From positions 4,282-68,281 of the forward strand of contig JBJHBI010000016.1 of assembly GCA_050485405.1 (NCBI GenBank): a DNA stretch of 64,000 nt. The letters are read 5' to 3'. Below, one piece after another: positions 17,651-27,544 of the stretch. The position numbers and the translations under genes were made by a program. The notes beneath the pieces were generated by a model. The model made no database searches. It was given only the letters and a program-made list of their open reading frames with translations, and was not told where the DNA came from. Numbering within the stretch: the first letter of the stretch is position 1; each line of letters begins with the position of its first letter. The DNA comes from Saliniramus sp050485405 (lineage in GTDB: Bacteria > Pseudomonadota > Alphaproteobacteria > Rhizobiales > Beijerinckiaceae).

Positions 17651-18055
17651 TCAATCCGCACGTTTGGACATGCTCTCGGCGGACTCGGTGCTCGCGAAGG
17701 TCTCCGCGATCTGCGCGAGGTTATCGAGCAGCTTGCGCGACTTGATCTTCGAAGCCGAGACGATGAGGCGCTGCACGCCGTCATCCGCGAGAATGTCCTG
17801 ACGCCCGGTCTCGCGGGGCTCGACATCGTCGGAGAAGCTGAAGAAGAACTCGATCGGCTGGTCGGTCGAGAGCGAGACCTGGTGCAGGCGGCCTGCGCCG
17901 ATGCGGTCCGTGCCGTTCTCGTACTTCTGGATCTGCTGATACGTCACGCCGATCATCTCGCCGAGCTTCTGTTGGCTCATCTTGGCGATCCGTCGTGCCA
18001 GACGCACCCGTTGTCCGACGAAGCGGTCGATATCTGTGGGGCAACGCGTTGTCAT
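17651..18055 (-). CDS. XRE family transcriptional regulator
   Basis: DNA-binding regulator of 134 residues. The N-terminal Cro/CI-type HTH (about residues 12-68) shows RRIAKMSQQKLGEMIGVTYQ followed by QIQKYENGTDRI, the form common in rhizobial single-domain XRE regulators. A basic/hydrophilic C-terminal helix region follows. It has its own promoter and terminator, so it is a single-gene unit. The target genes cannot be read from the window. Confidence 0.88.
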   Translation of the reverse strand: MTTRCPTDIDRFVGQRVRLARRIAKMSQQKLGEMIGVTYQQIQKYENGTDRIGAGRLHQVSLSTDQPIEFFFSFSDDVEPRETGRQDILADDGVQRLIVSASKIKSRKLLDNLAQIAETFASTESAESMSKRAD

Positions 18056-18508
18056 GTTTGCATCATCTTCTGGTTGAGAGTGGTGTTGTATACATAAGCC
18101 TGAAACTCACGAATGTAAATGCGCCATGCATACATTTTGATGCAATGCACGGAAACGCTGGATTGACCGATCGGCGAACCGACCCTTTAAATTTATATCA
18201 CAACCGGATAGCGAACGGTAATTTTTCCTGCAACATCAGTCGGATATCAGACATTGGGAGAATTCGATAAAACGAAAGTTTACGAAAATTGAAACCAGGG
18301 GTTCGGGGGATTGCGATATTGCATGTGCGCTTTTTCACATGATTTCTGCGGGTTATTTCGAGCGTAATCGAAGTTTTCGTCCAAAAGAATCGCCGAATCA
18401 CGACTTGCGCGTGAGTCGCGCCTCCTTGACCACGACCAGAACCGACCATGAAGCCGCATCCGGGGAATCACTTATTACGTTAGGGAATGTATGTAGGCGA
18501 CCGGTTCA
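18056..18508. other. AT-richer intergenic region between mrp and the XRE gene
   Basis: About 450 bases with visibly lower GC than the flanks. The left end holds the XRE promoter. The remainder (about 18130-18508) contains only short, unconvincing reading frames and no recognisable RNA fold or repeat. Confidence 0.6.
18091..18119 (-). promoter_or_regulatory. Sigma-70 type promoter of the XRE gene
   Basis: On the minus strand a -35 box TTTACA (18114-18119) and a -10 box TATGTA (18091-18096) are separated by exactly 17 bases, which would place transcription start near 18084, about 30 bases before the ATG. The palindromic TGTATACA overlapping the -10 box and a similar GCATAC further upstream could be an autoregulatory site. 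Confidence 0.5.
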
Positions 18509-19645
<1,137 letters not shown>

Positions 19646-19749
19646 GGATGGCTCCCTTTATCGTTCCTGCCCTGATCTAGCGCCGGATGGCCGGGCTCGT
19701 AAGGCTCCGCCCTCCGTTTTTTCCAGGGCCTGATTTATCCCGCCGCCCA

Positions 19750-20661
19750 TCACGGCGCATCGGGGTCGCGCGCGACCTTCTGCCCGCGAAAGAAGATGAA
19801 CAGGCCCGCCCCCACGATGATCAGCGCGCCGACGAGCATGGCGAGGCGCGGCACGTCGCCGAACACGAAGTAGCCGAAGATCACCGCCCAGAACAGCAGC
19901 GTATATTGAAACGGCGCCACCGTCGCGGCATCGGCGAGCTTCAGCGCCCGGTTGATGCACATATGCGCGAACATCGCCACGACGCCGAGAAGCGCGAGCA
20001 GCCCGAAATCGAACCCGTCCGGTGTGACCCAGGTGAACGGCGCGAGGACGAGGCCGAGCAGCAGCGCGCCGATCGTCTGCCAGAAGACGAGGGTGACGTC
20101 GGGCGTGGCGCGCAGCGAGCGCCCCGTCAGCATCATGAAGGCGAAGGCGAAGCTCCCCGCGATCGCGACGAAGGCGGGCATGGTCAGCGTCGCCGCCGAG
20201 GGCTGGAGCGCGACGATCACGCCGACGAAGCCGATCGCGATCGCGGTCCAGCGTCGCCAGCCGACATGCTCGCCGAGAAAGAACGGCGAGAGCGCTGCGA
20301 CATAGATCGGCGCGGCGAGCCAGAAGGTCATCACATCGGCGAGCGGCAGGTAGATCACCGCCGTGTAGAAGCAGAAGACCTCGAAGGTCGAGAAACCGAC
20401 GCGCGTCGCCTGCATGCGCGGCTGCTCCACGCGAAACAGCGGCGCGAGCCCCGTGCGCCAGATCATCGGCACGAGGATGACGAGCGCGGCGGCCGAGCGG
20501 ATCAGCAGAACCTGGCCGACGGAATAGGTCGCGACCAGCCATTTGCCGAGCGTGTCGTTGACGACGAAGAGAAAGATGCCAAACAGCATCACCGCGATGC
20601 CCAGCGCCGCGCTCGGCGTCGCCAGCGCCGTCGTGAACCGCGCCAATGCCCCCGTCATCAC
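19750..20661 (-). CDS. DMT/EamA family transporter
   Basis: Integral membrane exporter-type protein of the drug/metabolite superfamily, 303 residues, with ten predicted helices arranged as two five-helix EamA repeats (about residues 15-145 and 155-295). Typical features are VGQVLLIRSAAALVILV in helix 2, the YLPLADVMTFWLAAPIY stretch at the end of repeat 1 and the matching KLADAATVAPFQYTLLFWAVI in repeat 2. The substrate is unknown. Confidence 0.88.
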   Translation of the reverse strand: MMTGALARFTTALATPSAALGIAVMLFGIFLFVVNDTLGKWLVATYSVGQVLLIRSAAALVILVPMIWRTGLAPLFRVEQPRMQATRVGFSTFEVFCFYTAVIYLPLADVMTFWLAAPIYVAALSPFFLGEHVGWRRWTAIAIGFVGVIVALQPSAATLTMPAFVAIAGSFAFAFMMLTGRSLRATPDVTLVFWQTIGALLLGLVLAPFTWVTPDGFDFGLLALLGVVAMFAHMCINRALKLADAATVAPFQYTLLFWAVIFGYFVFGDVPRLAMLVGALIIVGAGLFIFFRGQKVARDPDAP

Positions 20662-20799
20662 CCGTTTCCTCGCTCACGGCCCGGATCGATGCCGGGGCCC
20701 GTTTTTTGCCGACTGTGCCGGGAATCGGGCGGGAAGGGAATGGGGATCGCGCGCAACGCCGGATGCGGGGCCGCGCGCCTCATGCCAAGGGCTGTAGCC

Positions 20800-21744
20800 T
20801 CAGGCAGAGCCTTCGATCAGCGTTTTGGCCAGCATGCAATGAACGCCCTTGTTGCCGTTCACCACCTGGGTGATGCGCAGATCCGCCGCGAGGCTGCACA
20901 ATGTATAGGCGTCTTCTCGCGACAGGCGGGTGCGCGCGGTGATCTCGTCGATCATCTGGCGCAGGGCGATGACGACGCAATCGTCGAGATCGGGATCGAA
21001 GGCCATGGTGATCAGATGCGTGGGCGTCTCCGCCATCGGCCATTCGAGCCGCATGTCGGTGCGGGCCGTCAGCGTGAACTGCCCGATCAGGCCGGTCTCG
21101 ATCGCCGTGATGCAGACTTCGCCGTCACCCTGCGCGCCATGGCCGTCTCCGACGGAGAAATGCCCCCCATCGACGAAGGTGGGCAGGTAGAGCGTGGTTC
21201 CCGCCACGAGTTCCTTGTTGTCGAGATTGCCGCCGTTGCGCCGGGGCGGCAGGGTCGAGATCGCCCCCCAGGCCGGCGGAGGCGCCACGGCCATCACGCC
21301 GAAGAACGGGGCGAGCGGCAAGTCGAGCCCCCAGGGCAGGCGCCCGACCATGCGCTCGCGATCGAGCGGAATATGCATCAGGCGGTTCTCGGAGAAATCA
21401 TCCGGCAACGCGCCCTTCAGGGGGCCGATCGTGTTGTAGCCCCAGTCGTAATGCAGATCGATCGCGTCGATGCGCACTTCGAGCACATCGCCCGCGCGCA
21501 GGCCCTCCACCGCGACGGGGCCGGTGCAGATATGACCGGGCAGGCGCGGCGACATCGCGGCATGGATCGCCGGCAGCGCGGGAGGGATGGTGAAGCCCGG
21601 GCCGGGCATCACCTCGGGCGGGCCGGACACGGTGGAGATCGTGACGCTGTCGCCGCTCGCGATGGTGAGACGGGGCGCGACCTGCGCGTCGAAAAAGCCC
21701 CAATGCACGCTCTGCGGTGCCGCGTCCAGGCGATGTTGCGTCAT
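20800..21744 (-). CDS. Acetamidase/formamidase family protein
   Basis: Amidase of the FmdA/AmdA family that hydrolyses short aliphatic amides to ammonia and the acid; 314 residues. Diagnostic parts are the N-terminal HWGFFDAQVAPRLTIASGD, the strand GPVAVEGLRAGDVLEVRI, and the active-site region VDGGHFSVGDGHGAQGDGEV with metal-ligand Asp, His and Glu. The start at 21744 is supported by an AGGCAGGA ribosome site and by the family N terminus; upstream open sequence belongs to aat. It follows aat by 53 bases on the same strand and may be read through from that operon. Confidence 0.9.
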   Translation of the reverse strand: MTQHRLDAAPQSVHWGFFDAQVAPRLTIASGDSVTISTVSGPPEVMPGPGFTIPPALPAIHAAMSPRLPGHICTGPVAVEGLRAGDVLEVRIDAIDLHYDWGYNTIGPLKGALPDDFSENRLMHIPLDRERMVGRLPWGLDLPLAPFFGVMAVAPPPAWGAISTLPPRRNGGNLDNKELVAGTTLYLPTFVDGGHFSVGDGHGAQGDGEVCITAIETGLIGQFTLTARTDMRLEWPMAETPTHLITMAFDPDLDDCVVIALRQMIDEITARTRLSREDAYTLCSLAADLRITQVVNGNKGVHCMLAKTLIEGSA

Positions 21745-21797
21745 GATCCTGCCTCGCTCGTATCCGCCGCGCATGTTCTCGCCGAACGAGGCGCGGC

Positions 21798-22469
21798 TCA
21801 ATCGCGCGGGGCGCCTTCCGCGATGGCGGCCAATGCCTGCGCCCCGGATATCGGGCGGGCAGGCAGGGCATGCCAGTCGCCATCCTCGGTGAGCGCATCC
21901 GCCAGCATGACCTTGTAGGCCCTGCGCGGCACCTCGTGAGCCCCGAATTGTGCCAGATGCGGTGTGACGAATTGCGTATCGAGCAGCTTGTAGCGCCCCT
22001 TGATCAGCCGGGCGACGAGATGGACGAGCGCCACCTTGGAGGCGTCGCGCATGCGGTGGAACATGCTCTCGCCGAAGAACGCGCCACCGAGATCGACCCC
22101 GTAGAGACCGCCGACGAGATCCTCCCCGTGATACACCTCGATCGTGTGGCAATAGCCTTGCCGGAACAATTCGCGGAAGAGATCGCGGATGCGGTGGTTG
22201 ATCCAGGTCTTCTCGCGATCGGGTGCGGGCTCGGCACAGCCGGCGATCACCGCGTCGAAATCGTGATCGACGCGCACGGTGAAGATATCCGCACGCACCG
22301 TGCGGGCCAGCCTGCGGGAGACTTTGAAATCGTCGAGCGGGATCACACCGCGCTCATGCGGCTCCACCCAGAACAGGCCGGGATCGTCGGCGCCCTCGGC
22401 CATCGGGAAGATGCCCGCGGCATAGGCCTGAAGAACGATCTCCGGCGTGATCTCGACGATGCCGCTCAT
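21798..22469 (-). CDS. aat: Leucyl/phenylalanyl-tRNA-protein transferase
   Basis: N-end rule enzyme that adds Leu or Phe from aminoacyl-tRNA to proteins with N-terminal Arg or Lys, marking them for ClpAP. The 223-residue protein has the family core: YAAGIFPMAEGADDPGLFWVEP, the DDFKVSRRL helix and CHTIEVYHGEDLVGGLYGV followed by the GGAFFGESMFH catalytic loop. It is the fourth gene of the minus-strand block aroQ-accB-accC-aat, a standard rhizobial arrangement; 21 bases separate it from accC. Confidence 0.95.
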   Translation of the reverse strand: MSGIVEITPEIVLQAYAAGIFPMAEGADDPGLFWVEPHERGVIPLDDFKVSRRLARTVRADIFTVRVDHDFDAVIAGCAEPAPDREKTWINHRIRDLFRELFRQGYCHTIEVYHGEDLVGGLYGVDLGGAFFGESMFHRMRDASKVALVHLVARLIKGRYKLLDTQFVTPHLAQFGAHEVPRRAYKVMLADALTEDGDWHALPARPISGAQALAAIAEGAPRD

Positions 22470-22490
22470 ACCCGGCCTGCTCCCACTGGG

Positions 22491-23846
22491 CTATTCGGCG
22501 TCCAGCCCGACCCGTTCGAGGAACTGCTCCAGCCAGTGAATATCATAAATGCCGTTCTGGACATCCTGATTGCGCACCAGCGTGCGAAACAGCGGCAATG
22601 TGGTGTCGACGCCCTCGACGACGAACTCGTCCAGCGCCCGGCGCAGACGCATCAGACATTCGTTGCGCGTGCGCCCGTGCACGATCAGCTTGCCGACGAG
22701 CGAATCGTAGTGCGGCGGAATGCGGTAGCCCTGATAGGCGGCCGAATCGACGCGCACACCGAGCCCGCCCGGCGTGTGGAACTGGCTGATCGTCCCCGGC
22801 GAGGGCCGGAAAGTCGCGGGATGCTCGGCATTGACGCGGCATTCGATGGCATGCCCGAACAGGTTGACCTCGTCCTGCGTCACCGAGAGATCGGCGCCCG
22901 CCGCGATCCGGATCTGCTCGTTGACGAGATCGACCCCAGTGATCATCTCGGTCACGGGATGCTCGACCTGGATGCGGGTGTTCATCTCGATGAAGTAAAA
23001 TTCCCCGTTCTCGTAGAGGAACTCGATCGTGCCGGCGCCGCGATATTGCAGGTCCTGCATCGCCTTGGCGCAGATATCGCCGATGCGCGAGCGTTCCGCG
23101 TCGTCGAGTGCGGGAGAGGGGCTCTCCTCCCAGACCTTCTGGTGACGACGCTGCAAGGAGCAGTCGCGCTCGCCGAGATGGATGGCGCCGCCCTTGCCGT
23201 CGCCGAGGATCTGGATCTCGATATGGCGCGGCTTCTCGAGATATTTCTCCATATAGACCGCGTCGTCGCCGAAGGCGGCGGCGGCTTCCGTGCGCGCCGT
23301 CGTATAGGCGTGTTCGAGCTCGGTCTCGTCGCGCGCCACCTTCATGCCGCGCCCGCCGCCGCCGGAAGCGGCCTTGATCAGAACGGGATAGCCGATCTCG
23401 GCGGCGATCCGCAGCGCGTCATCCGCCGTCTCGATGCCACCATCGGAGCCGGGCACGCAGGGAATGCCGAGGCGTTTTGCCGTGCGCTTGGCCTCGATCT
23501 TGTCGCCCATGATGCGGATATGCTCCGCCTTGGGGCCGATGAAGGCGATGTTGTGGTCCGAGAGCACTTCGGCGAAGGCGGCATTCTCGGAGAGGAAGCC
23601 GTAGCCGGGATGCACCGCATCCGCACCGGTGATCTCGCAGGCGGCGATCAGGGCGGGGATGTTGAGATAGGAATCGCGCGCGGCGGGCGGGCCGATGCAC
23701 ACGCTCTCGTCGGCGAGGCGCACATGCATGGCATCCGCATCCGCCGTGGAATGCACCGCCACCGTGGAGATGCCGAGTTCCTTGGCCGCGCGCAGGATGC
23801 GCAGTGCGATTTCACCGCGATTGGCGATCAGGATCTTGTCGAACAT
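22491..23846 (-). CDS. accC: Biotin carboxylase subunit of acetyl-CoA carboxylase
   Basis: ATP-grasp enzyme that carboxylates biotin on AccB, the first half-reaction of malonyl-CoA synthesis. The 451-residue length is standard. Seen are the N-terminal KILIANRGEIALRILRAAKE, the ATP-binding glycine loop ASGGGGRGMKVA, HLGERDCSLQRRHQK, and the catalytic EMNTRIQVEHPVTE. It lies 6 bases from accB, so the two are co-translated or co-transcribed. Confidence 0.97.
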   Translation of the reverse strand: MFDKILIANRGEIALRILRAAKELGISTVAVHSTADADAMHVRLADESVCIGPPAARDSYLNIPALIAACEITGADAVHPGYGFLSENAAFAEVLSDHNIAFIGPKAEHIRIMGDKIEAKRTAKRLGIPCVPGSDGGIETADDALRIAAEIGYPVLIKAASGGGGRGMKVARDETELEHAYTTARTEAAAAFGDDAVYMEKYLEKPRHIEIQILGDGKGGAIHLGERDCSLQRRHQKVWEESPSPALDDAERSRIGDICAKAMQDLQYRGAGTIEFLYENGEFYFIEMNTRIQVEHPVTEMITGVDLVNEQIRIAAGADLSVTQDEVNLFGHAIECRVNAEHPATFRPSPGTISQFHTPGGLGVRVDSAAYQGYRIPPHYDSLVGKLIVHGRTRNECLMRLRRALDEFVVEGVDTTLPLFRTLVRNQDVQNGIYDIHWLEQFLERVGLDAE

Positions 23847-23852
23847 GTCGCC

Positions 23853-24332
23853 TCACTCGATGATGAGCAGGGGTTCGCCGTATTCGACCGGCTGCCCGTC
23901 CTCGAACAGGATGGCCGTGACGGTGCCGGCATGGGGAGCGACGATGTCGTTGAAGGTCTTCATCGCCTCCACGAGCAGAAGCTTGTCGCCGGTCTCGACG
24001 CGGGTGCCGATCTCGATGAAGGGCTTGGCGTCCGGCGAGGCGCGGCGATAGGCCGTGCCGACCATCGGCGAGGGCACCATGCCCGGATGATCCTTGGGAT
24101 TGAGCGCCGCGACCGGGGCGGGCTCGGCCCTGGTTTCGGCGGGCGCGCTCGCCGCCGGTGCGGGCGCATGCGCCGCAGCCGGCGCGGGGACATGGACCAT
24201 CTGCGTGATCTGGCGCGCCACGCGGATGCGCAGATCCCCTTTCTCGACCTCGATCTCGGTCAAATCCGTTTCCGAAATCAATCCGGCGAGCTCTCGCACG
24301 AGTTCGGGATCGAAGGGGTTTTTCGTGGCCAT
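23853..24332 (-). CDS. accB: Biotin carboxyl carrier protein of acetyl-CoA carboxylase
   Basis: Carries biotin between AccC and the carboxyltransferase. The 159-residue protein has an N-terminal helical domain, a long Ala/Pro linker (about residues 46-75), and the biotinyl domain from GMVPSPMVGTAYR to the end. The biotinylated residue is Lys125 in VEAMKTF; the position after Lys is Thr instead of the Met seen in E. coli, as often in alphaproteobacteria. Followed 6 bases later by accC. Confidence 0.96.
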   Translation of the reverse strand: MATKNPFDPELVRELAGLISETDLTEIEVEKGDLRIRVARQITQMVHVPAPAAAHAPAPAASAPAETRAEPAPVAALNPKDHPGMVPSPMVGTAYRRASPDAKPFIEIGTRVETGDKLLLVEAMKTFNDIVAPHAGTVTAILFEDGQPVEYGEPLLIIE

Positions 24333-24368
24333 TCTCTTGAAACTCCAGTCGGACCGCGTGGTGTCTGT

Positions 24369-24824
24369 TCAGTTCTGCGCCGTGGCGGCAATGGGGGCGA
24401 GCGTGACGAGTGCGTCGAAGCCCAGAATGTATCCGGTCTTGCCGAAGCCGCAGATCACGCCTGCACAAACGGGCGCGATGAGGGATTTATGGCGGAAGTC
24501 CTCGCGGGCGTAGACGTTCGACAGGTGGATTTCCACCACTTTCGCACCGCTGCCGCTGATCGCGTCGCGCAGGGCGACCGAGGTATGGGTATAGGCGCCG
24601 GCATTCAGGAGCACGCCCGCGCCCGCCATACCCGCTTCCTGTACCCAGCTCACGAGATCGCCTTCGTGATTGGACTGCCGGCAGGTGAGCGCGACCCCGT
24701 GCTGCGCCGCGCGAGCCTGCATCATCGCCTCGATATCGGCCAGCGTGTCCGCACCATAGATCTGCGGCTCGCGCTTGCCGAGCAGGTTGAGGTTGGGGCC
24801 GTTGATGAGGAAAATCGACGTCAT
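24369..24824 (-). CDS. aroQ: Type II 3-dehydroquinate dehydratase
   Basis: Shikimate-pathway enzyme converting 3-dehydroquinate to 3-dehydroshikimate. The 151-residue protein starts with INGPNLNLLGKREPQIYG, which contains the catalytic Arg18 and Tyr23. Further on are QSNHEGDLV, NAGAYTHTS and the catalytic His in VEIHLSNVYAREDFRHKS. The ATG at 24824 matches the family N terminus; an upstream in-frame start adds a Pro/Glu-rich stretch without homologous pattern. It leads the aroQ-accB-accC-aat block with 36 bases to accB. Confidence 0.95.
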   Translation of the reverse strand: MTSIFLINGPNLNLLGKREPQIYGADTLADIEAMMQARAAQHGVALTCRQSNHEGDLVSWVQEAGMAGAGVLLNAGAYTHTSVALRDAISGSGAKVVEIHLSNVYAREDFRHKSLIAPVCAGVICGFGKTGYILGFDALVTLAPIAATAQN

Positions 24825-25019
24825 GCTCAGCGCTACGGGCTCCGGGGACGGCTGCGCGCGCTCGGGTGGCGCAACCTGCGCGCTCTCCATAACCGCAGAA
24901 GCGCTTCGCGAAAAGGGTTTTTCGCCCCATCGACCCGCAATAGCACCGCCATCCCCCCGATTTCCGGGGAGGGCGCATTGCCGCGCACCCGCCGATGACG
25001 GTCGCCGCGACGATCGCGC

Positions 25020-25301
25020 TCAGCGCTTGATTTCGATCTCGACGAAGACGATCGGCGCGTTCGTATTGTTCACGATGTTGTGTTCGATGCCGCAGGCGCG
25101 GGCATAGCTCTCGCCTGTGCGGATCTCGTAATCGCGCTCGCCTTCGCTGTCGACAACGGTCAGCATGCCGCCCTGTACGGGCACGACGGCATAGGGATAG
25201 GCGTGGCGATGCCAGCCTGTTTCCGTTGCCGGCTCGAAGGTCCAGCGCGTGATGCGCATCCTGTCGTCCTCGGCCTGCAATTCCGAAATCGCCTTGCGCA
25301 T
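25020..25301 (-). CDS. Small cupin domain protein
   Basis: A 93-residue single-domain cupin. The metal-binding motif region is GWHRHAYPYAVVPVQGG (two His plus a Glu/Gln-position variant) and the second motif is IEHNIVNNTNAP with a His. Small cupins of this kind act as metal-dependent enzymes or ligand-binding beta barrels; no specific reaction can be assigned. A GGAGGAAG site precedes the start. It is transcribed divergently from the HtrA gene. Confidence 0.75.
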   Translation of the reverse strand: MRKAISELQAEDDRMRITRWTFEPATETGWHRHAYPYAVVPVQGGMLTVVDSEGERDYEIRTGESYARACGIEHNIVNNTNAPIVFVEIEIKR

Positions 25302-25480
25302 GGGTCTTCCTCCACGATCCGTTCCGCCGGAATCGCCCGGCGCGATCCGCCCCCGCGCCCCCGTGAACGACCGATGGAGATTACCAAAAGTTCATGTGCC
25401 GGTGAAACCCGCGTAAGCCGCCATACGTAGATTGCGGAAAAGCCACATTCACCAGATCGACCGAAACGGAGACGAACCGT

Positions 25481-26713
25481 ATGCAGATCAGGACATTCAC
25501 CCGCAGGGGCGCCGGTATGGTCGGCGCGGTGGCACTCGGTGCCCTGTTGGCAGGATCGGGGCTCGGCCTCGTCGGCACCTATCCGCAGGCCGGAGCCGAA
25601 CCCCTGCGCCTCGAACAGCCCGTCCAGATGCCCTCCTTCGCCGATGTCGTCGAGCGCGTGAGCCCCGCCGTGGTCTCCGTGCGCGTGACCATCGAACGCG
25701 AACAGGCCGAGCGCACCGAGACCCGGGAGCGCGGCCCCGGCGGGCCGGGCCAGCAATTCGGCATGCCCGATATCGATCCGGGCCACCCGCTCTACGAGTT
25801 CTTCCGCCGTTTCGAGGAATTCGGCTTCGGCTTCGGCCCCGGCCCGCGTGGCGAGGAGCCCGCTCCGCAGCGTCCGCCGCGCCGTGCTGCGTCGCAGGGC
25901 TCGGGCTTCTTCATCTCCGCCGACGGCTACGTCGTCACCAACGACCACGTCGTGCGCAACGCCACGAGCGTCGAGGTCAGCCTTGGTGACGGCACGACCT
26001 TCGAGGCGGAAGTGGTCGGCAACGATCCGCGTACGGATCTCGCCCTCCTCAAGATCGACGCGCCCGATCACGAATTCCCCTATGTGGCGCTCGCCGACCA
26101 GCGCAGCCGCATCGGCGACTGGGTCGTGGCGATCGGCAACCCGTTCGGGCTCGGCGGTACCGTGACGGCGGGGATCGTCTCCGCGGAATCGCGCGATATC
26201 GGCGCCGGCCCCTATGACGAGTTCCTCCAGATCGACGCGCCGATCAACCGGGGCAATTCCGGTGGCCCGACCTTCAACCTCTCCGGCGAGGTGGTCGGCG
26301 TCAACACGGCGATCTTCTCGCCGTCGGGCGGCAATGTCGGCATCGCCTTCGCCATTCCCGCCCACGTGACGAGCAACGTCGTCTCCGCTCTCATGGAACA
26401 AGGTGAGGTGATCAGGGGTTTTCTCGGCGTACAGATTCAGCCGGTGACCGAGGAGATCGCCGAGGCCATGGGCCGCGACGACACGCAGGGTGCGCTCGTC
26501 GCGCAGCCCCAGCCCGGAAGCCCCGCAGAGGATGCGGGCCTCGAATCCGGCGACATCATCCTTTCGGTGGATGGCTCGACCATCGCCGATCACAGGGCAT
26601 TGTCGCGGAGGATCGCCGATATCGATCCGGGCACGACCATCCTTCTGGAGATCGTGCGCCGCGGCGAGGTACGCGAAATCTCCGTCGAGATCGGGCGTCT
26701 TACCGACACCTGA
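25481..26713 (+). CDS. HtrA/Do-type serine protease with a single PDZ domain
   Basis: Periplasmic quality-control protease of 410 residues. A signal sequence or membrane anchor occupies residues 10-40. The trypsin-like domain has the catalytic triad His156 (VVTNDHVV), Asp186 (RTDLALLKI) and Ser260 (NRGNSGGP). A Gly/Pro/Phe-rich insertion of about 60 residues (82-135) precedes the protease core. One PDZ domain (about 305-405) starts at GFLGVQIQPVT and ends at the stop. DegP proteins have two PDZ domains and about 480-500 residues, so this one is DegS/HhoA-like in build. It is followed by an OmpR/HK pair, an order seen for degP in rhizobia. Confidence 0.9.
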   Translation: MQIRTFTRRGAGMVGAVALGALLAGSGLGLVGTYPQAGAEPLRLEQPVQMPSFADVVERVSPAVVSVRVTIEREQAERTETRERGPGGPGQQFGMPDIDPGHPLYEFFRRFEEFGFGFGPGPRGEEPAPQRPPRRAASQGSGFFISADGYVVTNDHVVRNATSVEVSLGDGTTFEAEVVGNDPRTDLALLKIDAPDHEFPYVALADQRSRIGDWVVAIGNPFGLGGTVTAGIVSAESRDIGAGPYDEFLQIDAPINRGNSGGPTFNLSGEVVGVNTAIFSPSGGNVGIAFAIPAHVTSNVVSALMEQGEVIRGFLGVQIQPVTEEIAEAMGRDDTQGALVAQPQPGSPAEDAGLESGDIILSVDGSTIADHRALSRRIADIDPGTTILLEIVRRGEVREISVEIGRLTDT

Positions 26714-26851
26714 TCCGAAGGGGGTCGGGTCGCAATCCGGGGTAACGCCCCCCGTGCCCTGGTGCGCGACCCGGCCCTTCCTTCCACGCCTCGCTGGACG
26801 TCATCCGACGGAATGATGCGCAAACGGCTGCGCTTGGGTTAGTATGCCCCC

Positions 26852-27544
26852 ATGAAGATTCTGATCATCGAAGACGATCGCGAGGCGGCGGCCTATCTCG
26901 CCAAGGGCCTGCGTGAAGCGGGCCACGGCGTCGACGTCGCCCATGACGGGCTCGACGGCTACGCCCTGGCACAGGCCGGCGGCCACGACGTGCTGATCGT
27001 CGACCGCATGCTGCCCAAGCTCGACGGGCTCTCCCTGATCCGCTCCCTGCGCGAGCAGGAGATCACCACGCCGGTCCTGATCCTCTCCGCCCTCGGCCAG
27101 GTCGACGACCGGGTGAAGGGATTGCGGGCGGGCGGCGACGATTACCTTCCCAAGCCCTATGCCTTCTCGGAGATGCTGGCCCGGATCGAGGTGCTCGCGC
27201 GGCGTGGTACCGGCAAGCCCGAGGCCGAGCCGACGCGCTACGAGGTGGGCGATCTCGTTCTCGACCGGCTCTCGCGTTCCGTCACCCGGGCTGGGCGGGT
27301 GATCGATCTGCAGCCGCGTGAGTTCCGGTTGCTCGAATATCTGATGCGCCATGCCGGGCAGGTGGTGACGCGCACAATGCTCCTGGAAAACGTCTGGGAC
27401 TATCATTTCGACCCGCAGACCAACGTCATCGACGTGCATGTCTCGCGCCTGCGCGGCAAGGTCGATCGCGGTTTCGACCACCCCATGATCCAGACGATAC
27501 GCGGCGCGGGCTACATGCTGCGCGATCCGGCGAGGGACGGGTGA
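26852..27544 (+). CDS. OmpR/PhoB family response regulator
   Basis: DNA-binding response regulator, 230 residues. The receiver domain has an ED pair at residues 7-9, phospho-Asp in LIVDRMLPKLDG (about residue 51) and Lys in DDYLPKPYAF (about 102). A winged-helix effector domain follows (about 128-225, LQPREFRLLEYLMRHAG to TIRGAGYML). The stop TGA abuts the GTG start of the histidine kinase gene, so the pair is translationally coupled. The preceding HtrA gene suggests an envelope-stress signal, but that is inference. Confidence 0.93.
   Translation: MKILIIEDDREAAAYLAKGLREAGHGVDVAHDGLDGYALAQAGGHDVLIVDRMLPKLDGLSLIRSLREQEITTPVLILSALGQVDDRVKGLRAGGDDYLPKPYAFSEMLARIEVLARRGTGKPEAEPTRYEVGDLVLDRLSRSVTRAGRVIDLQPREFRLLEYLMRHAGQVVTRTMLLENVWDYHFDPQTNVIDVHVSRLRGKVDRGFDHPMIQTIRGAGYMLRDPARDG

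Noticed and set aside
20678..20707. Plus-strand hairpin followed by TTTTTT
   Set aside because: It looks like an intrinsic terminator but no plus-strand gene precedes it; on the minus strand the T-run is on the wrong side. It may be chance or belong to an unseen antisense RNA.
21870..24998. Very long plus-strand open frame of more than 1000 codons opposite aat-accC-accB-aroQ
   Set aside because: It is antisense to four well-recognised genes, has a composition typical of the shadow of GC-rich third positions, and shows no domain pattern.
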